A stretch of 64,000 nt of DNA from Lutibaculum sp963816555 (GCA_963816555.1 CAWFLD010000002.1:496001-560000), one strand, 5' to 3'; numbered from the stretch's first letter, positions 38,574-50,027 are shown. Numbers and translations: made by a program. The notes: generated by a model from the letters alone, not told the origin.

Positions 38574-39224
38574 GTGAAGCAGCTCTTCACGCCACGCGCC
38601 AACATGGTGGCGCGCATCGTCCTCTGCCTGGTCGTGCTCGTGCCGATCGGCGCCCTCGGCGCGAGCTGGGTCGTCGGCCATTCCTACTACTACACCGACC
38701 AGAACATCACGCTCCCGCAGCCCGTGCCGTTCAGCCACCGCCACCATGTCGGCGAGCTCGGCCTCGATTGCCTCTACTGCCATACGAGCGCGGCCAAGAG
38801 CGACTTCGCCGGCCTGCCGCCGACCCACACCTGCATGACCTGCCATTCGCAGCTGTGGACGCAGGCGGCCATGCTGGCGCCCGTCCGCCAGAGCCTCGAG
38901 CAGAACAAGCCGCTGCGCTGGAACCGGGTCCACAACCTGCCGGACTACGTGTTCTTCAGCCACAAGGTGCACGTCAACAACGGCGTCGGCTGCACGACCT
39001 GCCACGGCCCGGTCGACGAGATGGCGCTGACCTACAAGAAGGCGCCGCTGACCATGGGCTGGTGCCTCGACTGCCACCGCAATCCCGGCCCCAAGCTGCG
39101 GCCGCCGGACAAGATCACCGCCGTCGACTACGACCCGAAGGGCGGCCCGGGCCCGCACGCCCTTCTCTCCAAGTACGGCATCGACCCCAAGAAGCTGACC
39201 GACTGCTCGCTATGTCACAGATGA
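38574..39224 (+). CDS. actA: Alternative complex III pentaheme cytochrome c subunit ActA
   Basis: This 216-residue periplasmic multiheme subunit has an N-terminal membrane anchor (IVLCLVVLVPIGALGASWVV). Five CXXCH haem sites are present: CLYCH, CMTCH, CTTCH, CLDCH and CSLCH, exactly the ActA count. Extra conserved His in PFSHRHHVGELG and FFSHKVHVNNG are likely axial ligands. The start is a GTG giving MKQLFTPRANM. The last 13 bases overlap actB. ACIII is a quinol:electron-acceptor oxidoreductase that replaces cytochrome bc1; ActA passes electrons toward the downstream oxidase. Confidence 0.94.
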   Translation: MKQLFTPRANMVARIVLCLVVLVPIGALGASWVVGHSYYYTDQNITLPQPVPFSHRHHVGELGLDCLYCHTSAAKSDFAGLPPTHTCMTCHSQLWTQAAMLAPVRQSLEQNKPLRWNRVHNLPDYVFFSHKVHVNNGVGCTTCHGPVDEMALTYKKAPLTMGWCLDCHRNPGPKLRPPDKITAVDYDPKGGPGPHALLSKYGIDPKKLTDCSLCHR

Positions 39225-42175
39225 CCGACAACACCGGCGGCTGCGGATGCGGCGGCTCCTGCGGCGGGGGCGAGGACCGCCTCTGGCGCTCGCCCGAGGA
39301 CTACCTGCACGGCGAGCCCGATCCCGCGACCTCCGCCGAGTTCCCGCAAGGGGTGCGCGAGCCGGCGATGAGCCGCCGCACCGCGCTGAAGCTGCTCGGC
39401 GCGACCTCGATGCTGCCGCTCGCGGCGTGCGGCCAGCGGCCGCGCAACATCGTGCCCTACGTCAACATGCCCGAGGAGGTGGTGCCGGGCGAGATCCTGC
39501 ACTTCGCCTCCATGGTGACGCTGGCCGGCGTCGCGCAGCCGGTGCTGGGCGTCAGCCGCGAGGGCCGGCCGACCAAGCTCGAGCCGAACCCCGCCTATGA
39601 CGGCACCACCGGCACCAACCCGTTCACCCAGGGCGAGGTGCTGTCGCTCTACGATGCGGACCGGTCGCGGACCCTGCTGCATGACGGGCAGATCGCGTCG
39701 TGGGACGAGCTGCGCCAGGCGGTGGTCGAGGCGCTGCAGCCGCGGCTCGCCTCGACGGGCGGCGAGGGGCTGCGGCTCCTGACCGGCCGCGTCACGTCGC
39801 CGACGCTGCTCGACCAGATCGGCACGCTGCTCGACCGATTTCCCCATGCCGCCTGGCACTGCTGGGAGCCGGCGGAGACGACGAACGCGCGCGAGGGCGC
39901 GAAGCTCGCCTTCGGGCGGCCGCTCGAGCCCCGTCCGCGCTTCGACCGGGCGCGCCGCATCCTGTCCCTCGATGCCGATTTCCTCGGGCCCCGGCCCGCG
40001 GCAGGCGGAGAACGCCTCGCTCTACTCGCAGGGTATCCGGGTGCGCGCCGGCACCGACCGGATGACGCGGCTCTACTGCGTCGAGCCGAGCCCGACGATC
40101 ACCGGCGCGACGGCGACCCACCGGCACCCGGTGAAGCGCGGCAACGTGGCGGCCGTGGCCAAGGCGGTGTCCGACGCGCTGGACGGCCAGCCGATCGACG
40201 ACGCGCTGCCGGAGGATCTGAAGGCCTTCGTGCGCGCCGCGGCGAAGGACCTGTCGGAGCATCCGGGCGAGGCGCTCGTCGTCGCCGGCGAGACGCAGCC
40301 GCCCGAGGTGCACGCGATGGCCCACGCGCTCAACGAGCGCTTCGGCGCGCGCGGCAGCACGATGCTCTTCGTGGAGCCGGACGAGACGGAACGGCGCTGC
40401 CGCGATCTTCCGGAGCTCGCCCGGGACATGCACGACAGCAAGGTCGACACGCTGATCATCCTCGACGGCAACCCGGCCTACGACGCGCCGGGCGACCTCG
40501 ACTTCCGCACCGCCCTCCGGAACGTGCCGTTCAGCCTGCATCTCGGGCTCGTCCAGGACGAGACGGCGCGGCTGTGCCGCTGGCACGTTCCGGCGCTGCA
40601 CGCGCTCGAGGCGTGGGGCGACGGGCGCACGGCGAGCGGGCAGGTGGCGCTGCAGCAGCCGCTCATCACGCCGCTCTACGCCGGCCGCTCGCCCTTCACC
40701 ATCCTCGGCATGCTGCTCGATCCGCTGGCCGATTTCGACGATGTCGGGCACCGCGCGGTGCAGGCGCACTGGCGGCGCGACAGCGGCGCCGACGACTTCG
40801 AAGGCTGGTGGAAGACAAGCCTGTCGCACGGGCTCGTCGCCGACAGCGCCCCGCGGACGGTCGATCCCGGTGCGGCGAAGGAGATCGACGTCCTGCCCGA
40901 CTACAGCGGCGAGAGCGGCGGCGGCTACGAGGCGGTCTTCCTGCCGCACCCCTCGATCTGGGACGGGCGCTTCGCCAACAACGCCTGGCTGCAGGAGCTG
41001 CCGGAGCCGCTGTCGAAGCTCACCTGGGGCAACGCCGCGCTGCTGTCGCCGGCCGACGCGGACGAGCTCGGCGTCGAGGACGGCGACATCGTCGCGATCG
41101 ACACCGGGGACGGCGCGCTGGCGATCCCGGCGATGAAGTCGGTCGGCCAGGCCCGGGGCGCCGTCGGCCTGTTCCTCGGCTACGGCCGGCTGCACGCCGG
41201 CGAGATCGGCAGCGGCATCGGCGTCGACGTCTATCCCATCCGCCGCAGCGAATCCTTGTGGGCGCGGCCGGGCGTGAAGCTGACGAAGGGCGAGGGGCGC
41301 ATCGAGCTCCCGACGACCCAGCACCACCACGACATGCACGGCCGCGACATCGTCCGCACCCTCGACCTCGAGGAGTTCACGGACATGCTGGGCTACAAGG
41401 ACGAGGGACACCCGCCCTCGCTCTATCCCGACTACGAGTATCCCGACCACGCCTGGGGCATGGTCATCGACCAGACGGTGTGCATCGGCTGCAACGCCTG
41501 CATGGTCGCCTGCCAGTCCGAGAACAACGTCGCGGTGGTCGGCCCCGAGGAGGTCGTGCGCGGGCGCAACATGCACTGGCTGAGGATCGACCGTTACTAC
41601 AAGGGCGAGCCGGAGGACGCCGAGACGCTGTTCCAGCCGGTCCTGTGCATGCACTGCGAGAAGGCGCCGTGCGAGCCGGTCTGCCCGGTCGAGGCCTCGG
41701 TCCACGACAGCGAGGGCCTCAACATGCAGGTCTACAACCGCTGCATCGGCACCCGCTTCTGCCAGGCGAACTGCCCCTACAAGGTGCGCCGCTTCAACTT
41801 CTACGGATATGGCGGCGAGCACCGCTACAAGAACCTCGACGCGCCGATCTACGAGGCCGCCGCCAATCCCGACGTCAGCGTGCGCACGCGCGGCGTGATG
41901 GAGAAGTGCACCTACTGCGTGCAGCGCATCAACCGCGTGCGCCACACCGCGGTCGCCGAGCACCGCGACATGCAGACCGGCGAGGTGGTGACGGCCTGCC
42001 AGGCGGCGTGCCCGACCCAGGCGATCGTCTTCGGCGACCTCAACGACGCGAAGAGCCCGGTCAAGGCATTGAAGGAGGAGCCGCACGAATACGACCTGCT
42101 CGGCCATCTCGGCACGCGGCCGCGCACCAGCTATCTCGCCCGCGTCCGCTCGCGGAACAGGGAGCTCGACCGCAC

Positions 42176-42179
<4 letters not shown>
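39212..42179 (+). CDS. actB: Alternative complex III iron-sulfur / molybdopterin-like subunit ActB (frameshifted)
   Basis: This 988-residue subunit combines an N-terminal molybdopterin-oxidoreductase-like region and a C-terminal four-cluster ferredoxin-like region. A Cys/Gly-rich start (GGCGCGGSCGGGE) precedes a Tat-like segment SRRTALKLLGA ending LAACG. The Fe-S domain shows CIGCNACMVACQSE, CMHCEKAPCEPVC, CIGTRFCQANCPYKVRR and CTYCVQRI with CQAACPTQAI. An insertion near 39991 breaks the frame (LGPGPRQAENASLYSQGIRV when corrected, 989 codons). In known ACIII complexes the molybdopterin-like part lacks cofactor. The stop overlaps actC by four bases. Confidence 0.92.
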
Positions 42180-43539
<1,360 letters not shown>

Positions 43540-43543
<4 letters not shown>

Positions 43544-44067
43544 GCGGCCGCGATCTCGTCGCCACCTTCGCCGAGCCGGAGGCGCTTCTGAAGGCCGCCA
43601 GGGCCGCGCGCGAGGCCGGCTACACGAAGCTCGAGGCCTATGCGCCCTTCGAGGTCGAGGGGCTGGCGGAGGCGCTGAAGATCCGCTCGTCGCGGGTGCG
43701 CGTCGTCATGCTGGTCGGCGCGATCGTCGGCGGGCTGACCGGCTTCTTCATGCAGTTCTACAGCGCCGTCTACGACTACCCGATCAATTCCGGCGGGCGG
43801 CCGCTCAACTCGTGGCCGGCCTTCATGCTCGTGACCTTCGAGCTGACCGTGCTGTTCGGCGCGCTGTCGGGCTTCGCGGCGATGCTGATCCGCTCCGGCC
43901 TGAGCGCGCTGCACCAGCCGGTCTTCGAGATCCCGGGCTTCGAGCGCTTCTCGCAGGACCGGTTCGGCCTGCACATCGCCGCCGGCGACCCCAAGTTCGA
44001 CGCCGACAGGACGCGGCGCTTCCTGCAGGAGTTCGGGCCGGTCGAGATCGTGGAGGGGCCGGAATGA
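43540..44067 (+). CDS. actD: Alternative complex III membrane subunit ActD
   Basis: This 175-residue subunit is recognised by the start LVATFAEPEALLKAARAARE, then GYTKLEAYAPFEVEGLAEAL. Two membrane helices follow (VVMLVGAIVGGLTGFFMQFY and TFELTVLFGALSGFAAML) with the conserved YPINSGGRPLNSWPAF between them. The C-terminal soluble tail (FQ/SQDRFGLHIAAGDPKFD) resembles other ActD proteins. It overlaps actC and actE by four bases each. ActD has no cofactor; its role in the complex is structural as far as known. Confidence 0.93.
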
Positions 44068-44596
44068 GACGCGCCCTCGTCGCCGTGACCCTGCTTCTCG
44101 CCCTCGGCGCGTGCCGGCAGCGCATGTACGAGCAGCCGCGGCTCGACACCTATGCGCCGGCGCCGGCCTTCGACAACGACATGGAGGCGCGGCAGATTCC
44201 CCCGGCACCATCGCCTTCGCGGGCACGTCGGGGCAGGACCGGCCGCCCGAGGAGGTGCAGCCGGAAGTGTTCCACCGCAGCCTCGTCGAGCTCGGCCGCG
44301 CCGACTTCGAGAGCTTCTGCGCCCCGTGCCACGGCCTGTCCGGCCGCGGCGACGGCATCATCGTGCAGCGCGGCTTCCCGTCGCCGCCGTCCTTCCTGTC
44401 GGACCGGCTGAGGGAGATGCCGGCCGCGCACTTCTTCGACGTCATCACCAACGGCTTCGGCGTCATGTATTCCTATGCCGACCGCGTGCCGCCGCACGAC
44501 CGCCGGGCGATCATCGCCTATATCCGCGCGCTGCAGCTCGCCCAGCCGCCGTCCGAGGACGACGGGCCGGTGGACGTGGCGGGAGGGCGGTCATGA
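44064..44596 (+). CDS. actE: Alternative complex III monoheme cytochrome c lipoprotein subunit ActE (frameshifted)
   Basis: This is a lipoprotein cytochrome of 177 residues once corrected. The lipobox LLALGAC gives a lipidated Cys, followed by RQRMYEQPRLDTYAP as in other ActE proteins. One haem site CAPCH lies in FESFCAPCHGLSGRGDGI. The break is a C run of five (44199-44203) where six are needed to read RQIPPGTIAFAGTSG. This is the only disruption in the window that requires adding rather than removing a base. The start and stop overlap actD and actF by four bases. It probably feeds electrons to the CtaC cytochrome domain. Confidence 0.9.
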
Positions 44597-45660
44597 GCGC
44601 CGAGGCCATCCGGCATCACGGCCGCCAGGCCGCCGTGCTCGCGGCGCTGGGGGCGCTGCTCGTCGTGGTGCTGCTCGCCGCCGCCTTCCTGGGCTGGCCG
44701 GAGGCGATCCTGCGGCCCTGGCTCGTCGCCTGGGTCTTCACGCTCGGCTTCCCCGCCGGCGCCATGGTGCTGATCATCACCCACGCGCTGCTCGGCGGCG
44801 TCTGGCTCCGCAGCTCGATGCCCGTCCTCCAGCCGATGGCGGTGACGCTGCCCCTGGCGGCGCTGCTCGGCGTGCCGCTGCTCTTCGGCCTCGGCCACGT
44901 CTACGAGTGGGCCGGCACGATGGAGGCGGCGAAGCACCTGGACGTCGCGAAGATCTACCTCAACCCGTTCAGCTACGTCGTGCGCTACGTCGTGATCCTC
45001 GCCCTGTGGTCGCTGATGGGCGTGTGGGCCGGCCTGCGCGGCGCGACGCTGTCGCCGCTCGGCGGGGCGGTGATGCTGCTCGTCTACGGCATCACCGTCA
45101 CGCTCGGCTCGACCGACTGGATCATGTCGATCGACGCGACGTGGGCGTCGACGGCCTTTCCCGCCTTCTTCGCGGTGCTGCAGATCGGCAGCGCGCTCTC
45201 CGTCGCCGCCATGGCCACGCCCCTCGGCGTCAACCGCGAGGCGACGGAGGACATCGGCAAGCTCTTCATCGCGATCGCGCTCGGCCTGACCTACCTGGAG
45301 TTCATCCAGTACCTCGTCATGTGGTCGGGCAACCTGCCGGACAACGTGAAATGGTACATCCCGCGGGCGAACGGCCTGTGGCACGTGGTGAGCCTCGTCT
45401 CCTTCTTCGTCGGCACGTTCGGACCGTTCGTGCTGATGCTGCCGCAGGCGAGCCGGCGCTCGCCGTCGCGCGTCGCGGCGGCGGGGGTGCTCATGCTCGC
45501 CGGCATCGCGATCCAGTATGTCTGGCTCGGCGCCACCCAGTTCGGCATCAGCGCGGCGTGGCTCCTGCCGCTGAGCTTCCTCGCGGTGACGGGCCTGTGG
45601 GCGGGCCTCGCGGCGCCGGCGGCGCGCCGGATCGAGGCACGGGAGAGGCGGCATGGCTGA
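44593..45660 (+). CDS. actF: Alternative complex III membrane subunit ActF
   Basis: This 355-residue integral membrane subunit, related to ActC, has about ten helices. It has the characteristic LRPWLVAWVFTLGFPAGAMV, GGVWLRSSMPVLQPMAVTLP, FSYVVRYVVILALWSLMGVW and TLGSTDWIMSIDATWAS. SGNLPDNVKWYIPR and the last helices complete it. ActF is shorter than ActC and is probably involved in energy conversion within ACIII. The start overlaps the actE stop (ATGA). The stop overlaps the following small membrane protein gene by eight bases. Confidence 0.94.
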   Translation: MSAEAIRHHGRQAAVLAALGALLVVVLLAAAFLGWPEAILRPWLVAWVFTLGFPAGAMVLIITHALLGGVWLRSSMPVLQPMAVTLPLAALLGVPLLFGLGHVYEWAGTMEAAKHLDVAKIYLNPFSYVVRYVVILALWSLMGVWAGLRGATLSPLGGAVMLLVYGITVTLGSTDWIMSIDATWASTAFPAFFAVLQIGSALSVAAMATPLGVNREATEDIGKLFIAIALGLTYLEFIQYLVMWSGNLPDNVKWYIPRANGLWHVVSLVSFFVGTFGPFVLMLPQASRRSPSRVAAAGVLMLAGIAIQYVWLGATQFGISAAWLLPLSFLAVTGLWAGLAAPAARRIEARERRHG

Positions 45661-46009
45661 ATCGACCGACCTGAACAAGCACGAGCCGTTCGGCGTCTCG
45701 ACGAAGACGGTGATCCTGACGACGGGCGCGTTCCTGAGCCTGATCGCCATCGCGCTCGTGCTCGTGACGCTGCTGTTCGGCTGGTGGGGCATCCAGCACG
45801 GCGCGACGGAGATCCGGCTGCCCGTCGTCCGGCAGCAGCCGCGGCTGCAGGTGCGCCCGGCCGAGGACCTGGCCGAGCTGCGCAAGGCGCACCGGGAGCA
45901 GCTGGAGAAGACGCCGACGACCATCGAAGAGGCCATGGACATCGTGTCACGGCGAGACGACCCGCTCGCGCCGATCTCCGAGGCGGAGAGGAAGGAGGCC
46001 GGCCAGTGA
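45653..46009 (+). CDS. Small single-helix membrane protein of the ACIII-caa3 operon, unknown function
   Basis: I do not recognise this 118-residue protein. It has a short cytoplasmic start (MAESTDLNKHEPFGVSTK), one strong membrane helix (LIAIALVLVTLLFGWWG) and a soluble charged tail with EDLAELRKAHREQLEKTPTT and a Glu/Lys-rich end. The tail is probably outside the membrane, given the positive N-terminal flank. The gene overlaps actF by eight bases and the SCO gene by four, so it is co-translated with the respiratory genes. A role in assembling ACIII or joining it to the oxidase is plausible, nothing more. Confidence 0.8.
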   Translation: MAESTDLNKHEPFGVSTKTVILTTGAFLSLIAIALVLVTLLFGWWGIQHGATEIRLPVVRQQPRLQVRPAEDLAELRKAHREQLEKTPTTIEEAMDIVSRRDDPLAPISEAERKEAGQ

Positions 46010-46812
46010 AGCGTCTCCTGCTCCCCCTCGTCGTCGCCCTTTCGCTGCTCGCGCCGCAGGCGCAGGCGGGGCTGACGCAGCAGCAGATCGACTCCGTCGG
46101 CGTCCAGAAGAAGCTCGGCACCGGGATCCCGACCGACGTGTCGCTGACCGACGCCACCGGCGCGCCGGCGCGTCTCGGCCAGTATATCGGCGGCCTGCCG
46201 ACGCTCATGCTGTTCGTCGACTACACCTGCCGGACCTCGTGCGGCGTCAGCTTCGAGGCGCTGCTGCAGCGGCTGCAGGGCCTGTCGCTGACGGCGGGCC
46301 GGGACTACCGCCTGGCCGTGGTCGGGATCGACGCCAAGGACGGCCCGGCCGACGCCTCCGCCTTCCGCGAGAAGCACCTGCCCGAGGGCTCGCGCTGGCG
46401 CGACCGCATCACCTTCCTGTCGCCCGACGCGCCGTCGATCGAGCGGCTGACCAGGGCTGTCGGCTACACCTATGTCTACGACGAGGAGCGCGACCAGTTC
46501 GCCCACCCGTCGGTGGCGCTTCTCGTCGACTCGACCGGCCACCTCAGGCGCTACGTCGACCCCTTCATGTCGCGGCCGCTCGACGTCCGCCTCGCGCTGG
46601 TCGACGCGGGCGACGGCGCGACCGGCACGCTGGCCGACCAGATCCTCCTGTGCTGCTACGGCTGGGATCCCGTCACCGGCGTCTACACGCCGCTGATCGA
46701 CCGCATCCTGTTCGCCGCCTGCATGCTCACCGTGCTGATGGTGGCCGGGCTCCTGTTCTTCCTCAGCCGGCGCCAGAAGCGCCTCGCACCGCAGGAGGGC
46801 CAGCGTGTTTGA
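46006..46812 (+). CDS. SCO1/SenC family copper chaperone with C-terminal membrane anchor
   Basis: This 268-residue protein starts at a GTG. It has a signal sequence (MKRLLLPLVVALSLLAPQAQ) and a thioredoxin-like domain with the copper ligands CRTSC (in VDYTCRTSCGVSFEALL) and His in FAHPSVALLVDSTGH. Near the C-terminus a second membrane helix (ILFAACMLTVLMVAGLLFFL) anchors it to the inner membrane, unlike N-anchored SCO proteins. It also holds LLCCYGWDP, which could bind metal. It delivers copper to the CuA site of the CtaC protein, whose gene overlaps it by eight bases. Confidence 0.92.
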   Translation: MKRLLLPLVVALSLLAPQAQAGLTQQQIDSVGVQKKLGTGIPTDVSLTDATGAPARLGQYIGGLPTLMLFVDYTCRTSCGVSFEALLQRLQGLSLTAGRDYRLAVVGIDAKDGPADASAFREKHLPEGSRWRDRITFLSPDAPSIERLTRAVGYTYVYDEERDQFAHPSVALLVDSTGHLRRYVDPFMSRPLDVRLALVDAGDGATGTLADQILLCCYGWDPVTGVYTPLIDRILFAACMLTVLMVAGLLFFLSRRQKRLAPQEGQRV

Positions 46813-47755
46813 CTTCCCCCTCCTGCCCGAGGCCAGCGCGACGGCCGCCCGCACGGACATATTGTTCCTCGGGCTGACGATCGCGTCGGCTTTCGTCATC
46901 CTGCTGGTCTTCGGCCTCGTGATCGGCTTCTCCGTGCGCTACCGCAAGGGAGCGCACCGGGACCGGCCGTCGCTGCCGCAGTCGCTGCGGCGGAGCGTCG
47001 AGAACAGCTGGACGCTCGCGACCGGCTTTGCGTTCTTCGGCATCTTCATGTGGGCGGCGAGCCAGGACTTCGACTTCATCGCCCCGGCGCAGCACGATCC
47101 CCTTCAGGTCCGGGTCGTCGCCAAGCAGTGGATGTGGAAGATCCAGCATCCCGGCGGCCAGCGCGAGATCGACGCGCTGCACGTGCCCGTCGACCAGCCG
47201 ATCCGCCTGCTGATGGATTCGCAGGACGTGATCCACTCCTTCTACGTCCCCGCCTTCCGCATCAAGCAGGACGTGGTGCCGGGCCTCACGCGCACGCTGT
47301 CCTTCACGCCGACCAAGACCGGCGTGTTCCCGCTCGTGTGCGCCGAGTATTGCGGCACCCGCCACTCCGAGATGGCCGGCAAGATCTACGTGATGACGCG
47401 GGAGAAGTACGCCGCCTGGCTCGAGACCGCCGACAAGGGCGACGACCTCGCCGAGCAGGGCCGGCAGCTCTTCGTGCAGCTCGGCTGCTCCGGCTGCCAC
47501 GGCCCGAGCTCTGCGGTGCACGCGCCCTCGCTGACCAACGTCTACAAGAGCGCCGTGCCGCTGTCGGACGGCAACGTCATCGTCGCCGACGACCGCTACA
47601 TCTACGATTCCATCATCCAGCCGAAGTCGCAGGTCGTCGCCGGCTTCCAGCCGATCATGCCGAGCTTCGCCGGCCGCGTGAGCCAGGCCCAGCTCGTGGC
47701 GCTCGTCGCCTACATCAAGTCGCTCGGCAACAAGGGGGAGGGGCCCGATGGCTGA
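46805..47755 (+). CDS. ctaC: Cytochrome c oxidase subunit II with fused cytochrome c domain (caa3 type)
   Basis: This 316-residue subunit starts at a GTG inside the SCO gene end. It has two N-terminal membrane helices (ILFLGLTIASAFVILLVFGL and FAFFGIFMWAAS) and a cupredoxin domain with QWMWKIQHPGG. The CuA ligands lie in CAEYCGTRHSEM, with the upstream His in VIHSFYVPAF. A C-terminal cytochrome c domain carries one haem site, CSGCH (residues about 225-229), and the axial Met in QPIMPSFAG. The fused cytochrome marks it as a caa3-type oxidase, fitting direct electron transfer from ActE or ActA. Confidence 0.94.
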   Translation: MFDFPLLPEASATAARTDILFLGLTIASAFVILLVFGLVIGFSVRYRKGAHRDRPSLPQSLRRSVENSWTLATGFAFFGIFMWAASQDFDFIAPAQHDPLQVRVVAKQWMWKIQHPGGQREIDALHVPVDQPIRLLMDSQDVIHSFYVPAFRIKQDVVPGLTRTLSFTPTKTGVFPLVCAEYCGTRHSEMAGKIYVMTREKYAAWLETADKGDDLAEQGRQLFVQLGCSGCHGPSSAVHAPSLTNVYKSAVPLSDGNVIVADDRYIYDSIIQPKSQVVAGFQPIMPSFAGRVSQAQLVALVAYIKSLGNKGEGPDG

Positions 47756-49396
47756 CACCACTGCGGATCGCGGCATGGTGCCCCTCGGCGAAGGGGCCGG
47801 CCACAACTACCTGACCGAGAAGAACACGCTGTGGTCGTGGCTGTTCACGACGGACCACAAGCGGGTCGCGATCCTCTACGCGATCGCGCTCACCGTGTTC
47901 TTCTTCATCGGCGGCGCCGCGGCGACGCTCGTGCGGCTGGAGCTCTTCACGCCCGCGGGCGACCTCGTCACCGACGACACCTACAACAAGCTGTTCACGG
48001 CGCACGGCGTGATCATGGTGTGGTTCTTCCTCGTGCCGCTGATCCCGACGACGCTCGGCAACTTCCTGCTGCCGCTGCAGATCGGCGCGCGCGATCTCGC
48101 CTTTCCGCGCGTCAACATCTTCAGCTGGTGGCTCAACATCGGCGGCGGCGTGCTCGCCCTGTCGGCCCTGGTCCTCGGCGGCGTCGACACGGGCTGGACG
48201 TTCTACACGCCGTATTCGACCTTCTACTCGAACTCCTACGTCTCGGTCGTCGCCTTCGCGGTCTTCCTCGTCCGGCTTCTCGTCGATCGCGACGGGGCTG
48301 AACTTCATCGTCACGACCCACACGATGCGGGCGCCGGGCATGACGTGGTTCCGGCTGCCGCTCTTCGTCTGGTCGCTCTACGCGACGAGCCTGATCATGC
48401 TGCTGGCGACGCCGGTGCTCGCGATCTCGCTGATCCTGATCGTCGGGGAGCGGGTGTTCGGCCTGGCGATCTTCGACCCGACGCGCGGCGGCGACCCGCT
48501 GCTCTTCCAGCACCTGTTCTGGTTCTACTCGCACCCGGCCGTCTACATCATGATCCTGCCGGGCATGGGCGTCGTCAGCGAGATCATCACCTGCTTCTCG
48601 CGCCGCCGCGTCTTCGGCTATTCCGCGATGGTCGTGGCGCTCATGTCGATCGCCGTGGTCGGCTTCTTCGTCTGGGGCCACCACATGTTCGTCTCCGGCC
48701 AGTCGGCCTATGCGAGCATCATCTTCTCGTTCCTGTCGTTCATGGTCGCGGTGCCGTCGGCCATCAAGACGTTCAACTGGACGGCGACGCTCTATCGCGG
48801 GCGCATCACCTTCGAGGCGCCGATGCTCTACGCGCTGGGCTTCGTCGGCCTGTTCACGATCGGCGGCCTGACGGGCCTGTTCCTCGCCTCGCTGCCGGTC
48901 GACATCCACGTGCACGACACCTACTTCGTCGTCGCGCATTTCCACTACATCATGGTCGGCGGCATGGTGACCGCCTATTTCGGCGGCCTGCACTTCTGGT
49001 GGCCGAAGATCACCGGCCGGCTCTACCACGAGCGCTGGGCGCGCTACGCCGCGCTCCTCATGTTCTTCGGGTTCAACTTCACCTTCTTCCCGCAGTTCAT
49101 CCTGGGCTATCTCGGCATGCCGCGGCGCTACCACACCTACGCGCCCGAGTTCCAGGCATGGCACGTCATGTCCTCGACCGGCGCGGTGGTGCTCGGCGAT
49201 CGCCTACCTCCTGCCGCTGTTCTATCTCGGCTACTCGCTGTTCCGCGGCGAGCGGGCCGGCGACAACCACTGGCAGGCGGCGGGCCTCGAGTGGACGACG
49301 ACCTCGCCGCCGCCGGCGCACAACTTCGCGGTGACGCCGCGCGTCAACCACGGGCCCTACAACTACGACAGCGACGGGGAACTGGGCGATGCATGA
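47748..49396 (+). CDS. ctaD: Cytochrome c oxidase subunit I, A2-type haem-copper oxidase (two frameshifts)
   Basis: This is the catalytic subunit, 548 residues when corrected. Low-spin haem and CuB ligands are seen in TAHGVIMVWFFLVP, WFYSHPAVYIMILPG, WGHHMFVSGQ and HFHYIMVGGMV. The helix VI motif is YSHPAVY rather than HPEVY, so it is the A2 (Rhodothermus/Thermus caa3-like) type lacking the usual D-channel glutamate. Insertions near 48272 (LVGFSSIATGLNFIVTTHTM when corrected) and near 49198 (VVLGIAYLLPLFYLGYSLF) break it in three frames. Removing both gives 549 codons ending DGELGDA. It overlaps ctaC and ctaE by eight bases each. Confidence 0.92.
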
Positions 49397-50027
49397 CGCA
49401 AGCGCGATCCCGCACCAGTTCGACGACCGCACGCAGCAGTGGGAATCGGCCGAGCTGGGGATCTGGATCTTCCTCGTCACCGAGGTGCTGTTCTTCGGCG
49501 GCCTGTTCCTCGGCTACGCCGTCTACCGGCACTTCTACACCGACGGCTTCATGGAGGCCGGCAAGGAGACGGTGCTGTGGATCGGCACCGTCAACACCGT
49601 GCTGATCGTGACGTCCAGCATGTTCGCGGCCATCGCCGTCAAGGCGGCGCGCCTGGGGCGCCTCAGGCTGATGAACGGGCTGGTCATGGTCGTCGTCGCC
49701 CTGGCGCTCATGTTCCTCGCGCTCAAGGGCTACGAGTACCACCACGACATCGTGCACCACACGGTGCCGGGGGACCCGGAATTCCCGGTGCACAAGACGG
49801 GCGCCCAGATCTTCTTCTCGTTCTACTGGGTGATGACGGGGCTGCACGCCGTCCACATGGCGATCGGCATCGGCACCTGGATCGCCGTCCTGCTCCTCGC
49901 GCGCTACAGGAAGCTCGATCCCGTCAACGGCGCCGCCGTGCACGTGACCGGGCTCTACTGGAGCTTCGTCGACATGATGTGGCTGTTTCTCTATCCGCTT
50001 CTCTACCTCGTGGGGCGTTCGGGATGA
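49389..50027 (+). CDS. ctaE: Cytochrome c oxidase subunit III
   Basis: This 212-residue membrane subunit has five helices, the short form usual in caa3 and SoxM-like oxidases. Typical segments are LGIWIFLVTEVLFFGGLFLG with the helix glutamate, GTVNTVLIVTSSMFAAIAVK, FYWVMTGLHAVHMAIGIGTW and HVTGLYWSFVDMMWLFLYPL. The start lies within the end of ctaD and its stop overlaps the subunit IV gene. It stabilises subunit I. No disruption is present. Confidence 0.94.
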   Translation: MHDASAIPHQFDDRTQQWESAELGIWIFLVTEVLFFGGLFLGYAVYRHFYTDGFMEAGKETVLWIGTVNTVLIVTSSMFAAIAVKAARLGRLRLMNGLVMVVVALALMFLALKGYEYHHDIVHHTVPGDPEFPVHKTGAQIFFSFYWVMTGLHAVHMAIGIGTWIAVLLLARYRKLDPVNGAAVHVTGLYWSFVDMMWLFLYPLLYLVGRSG

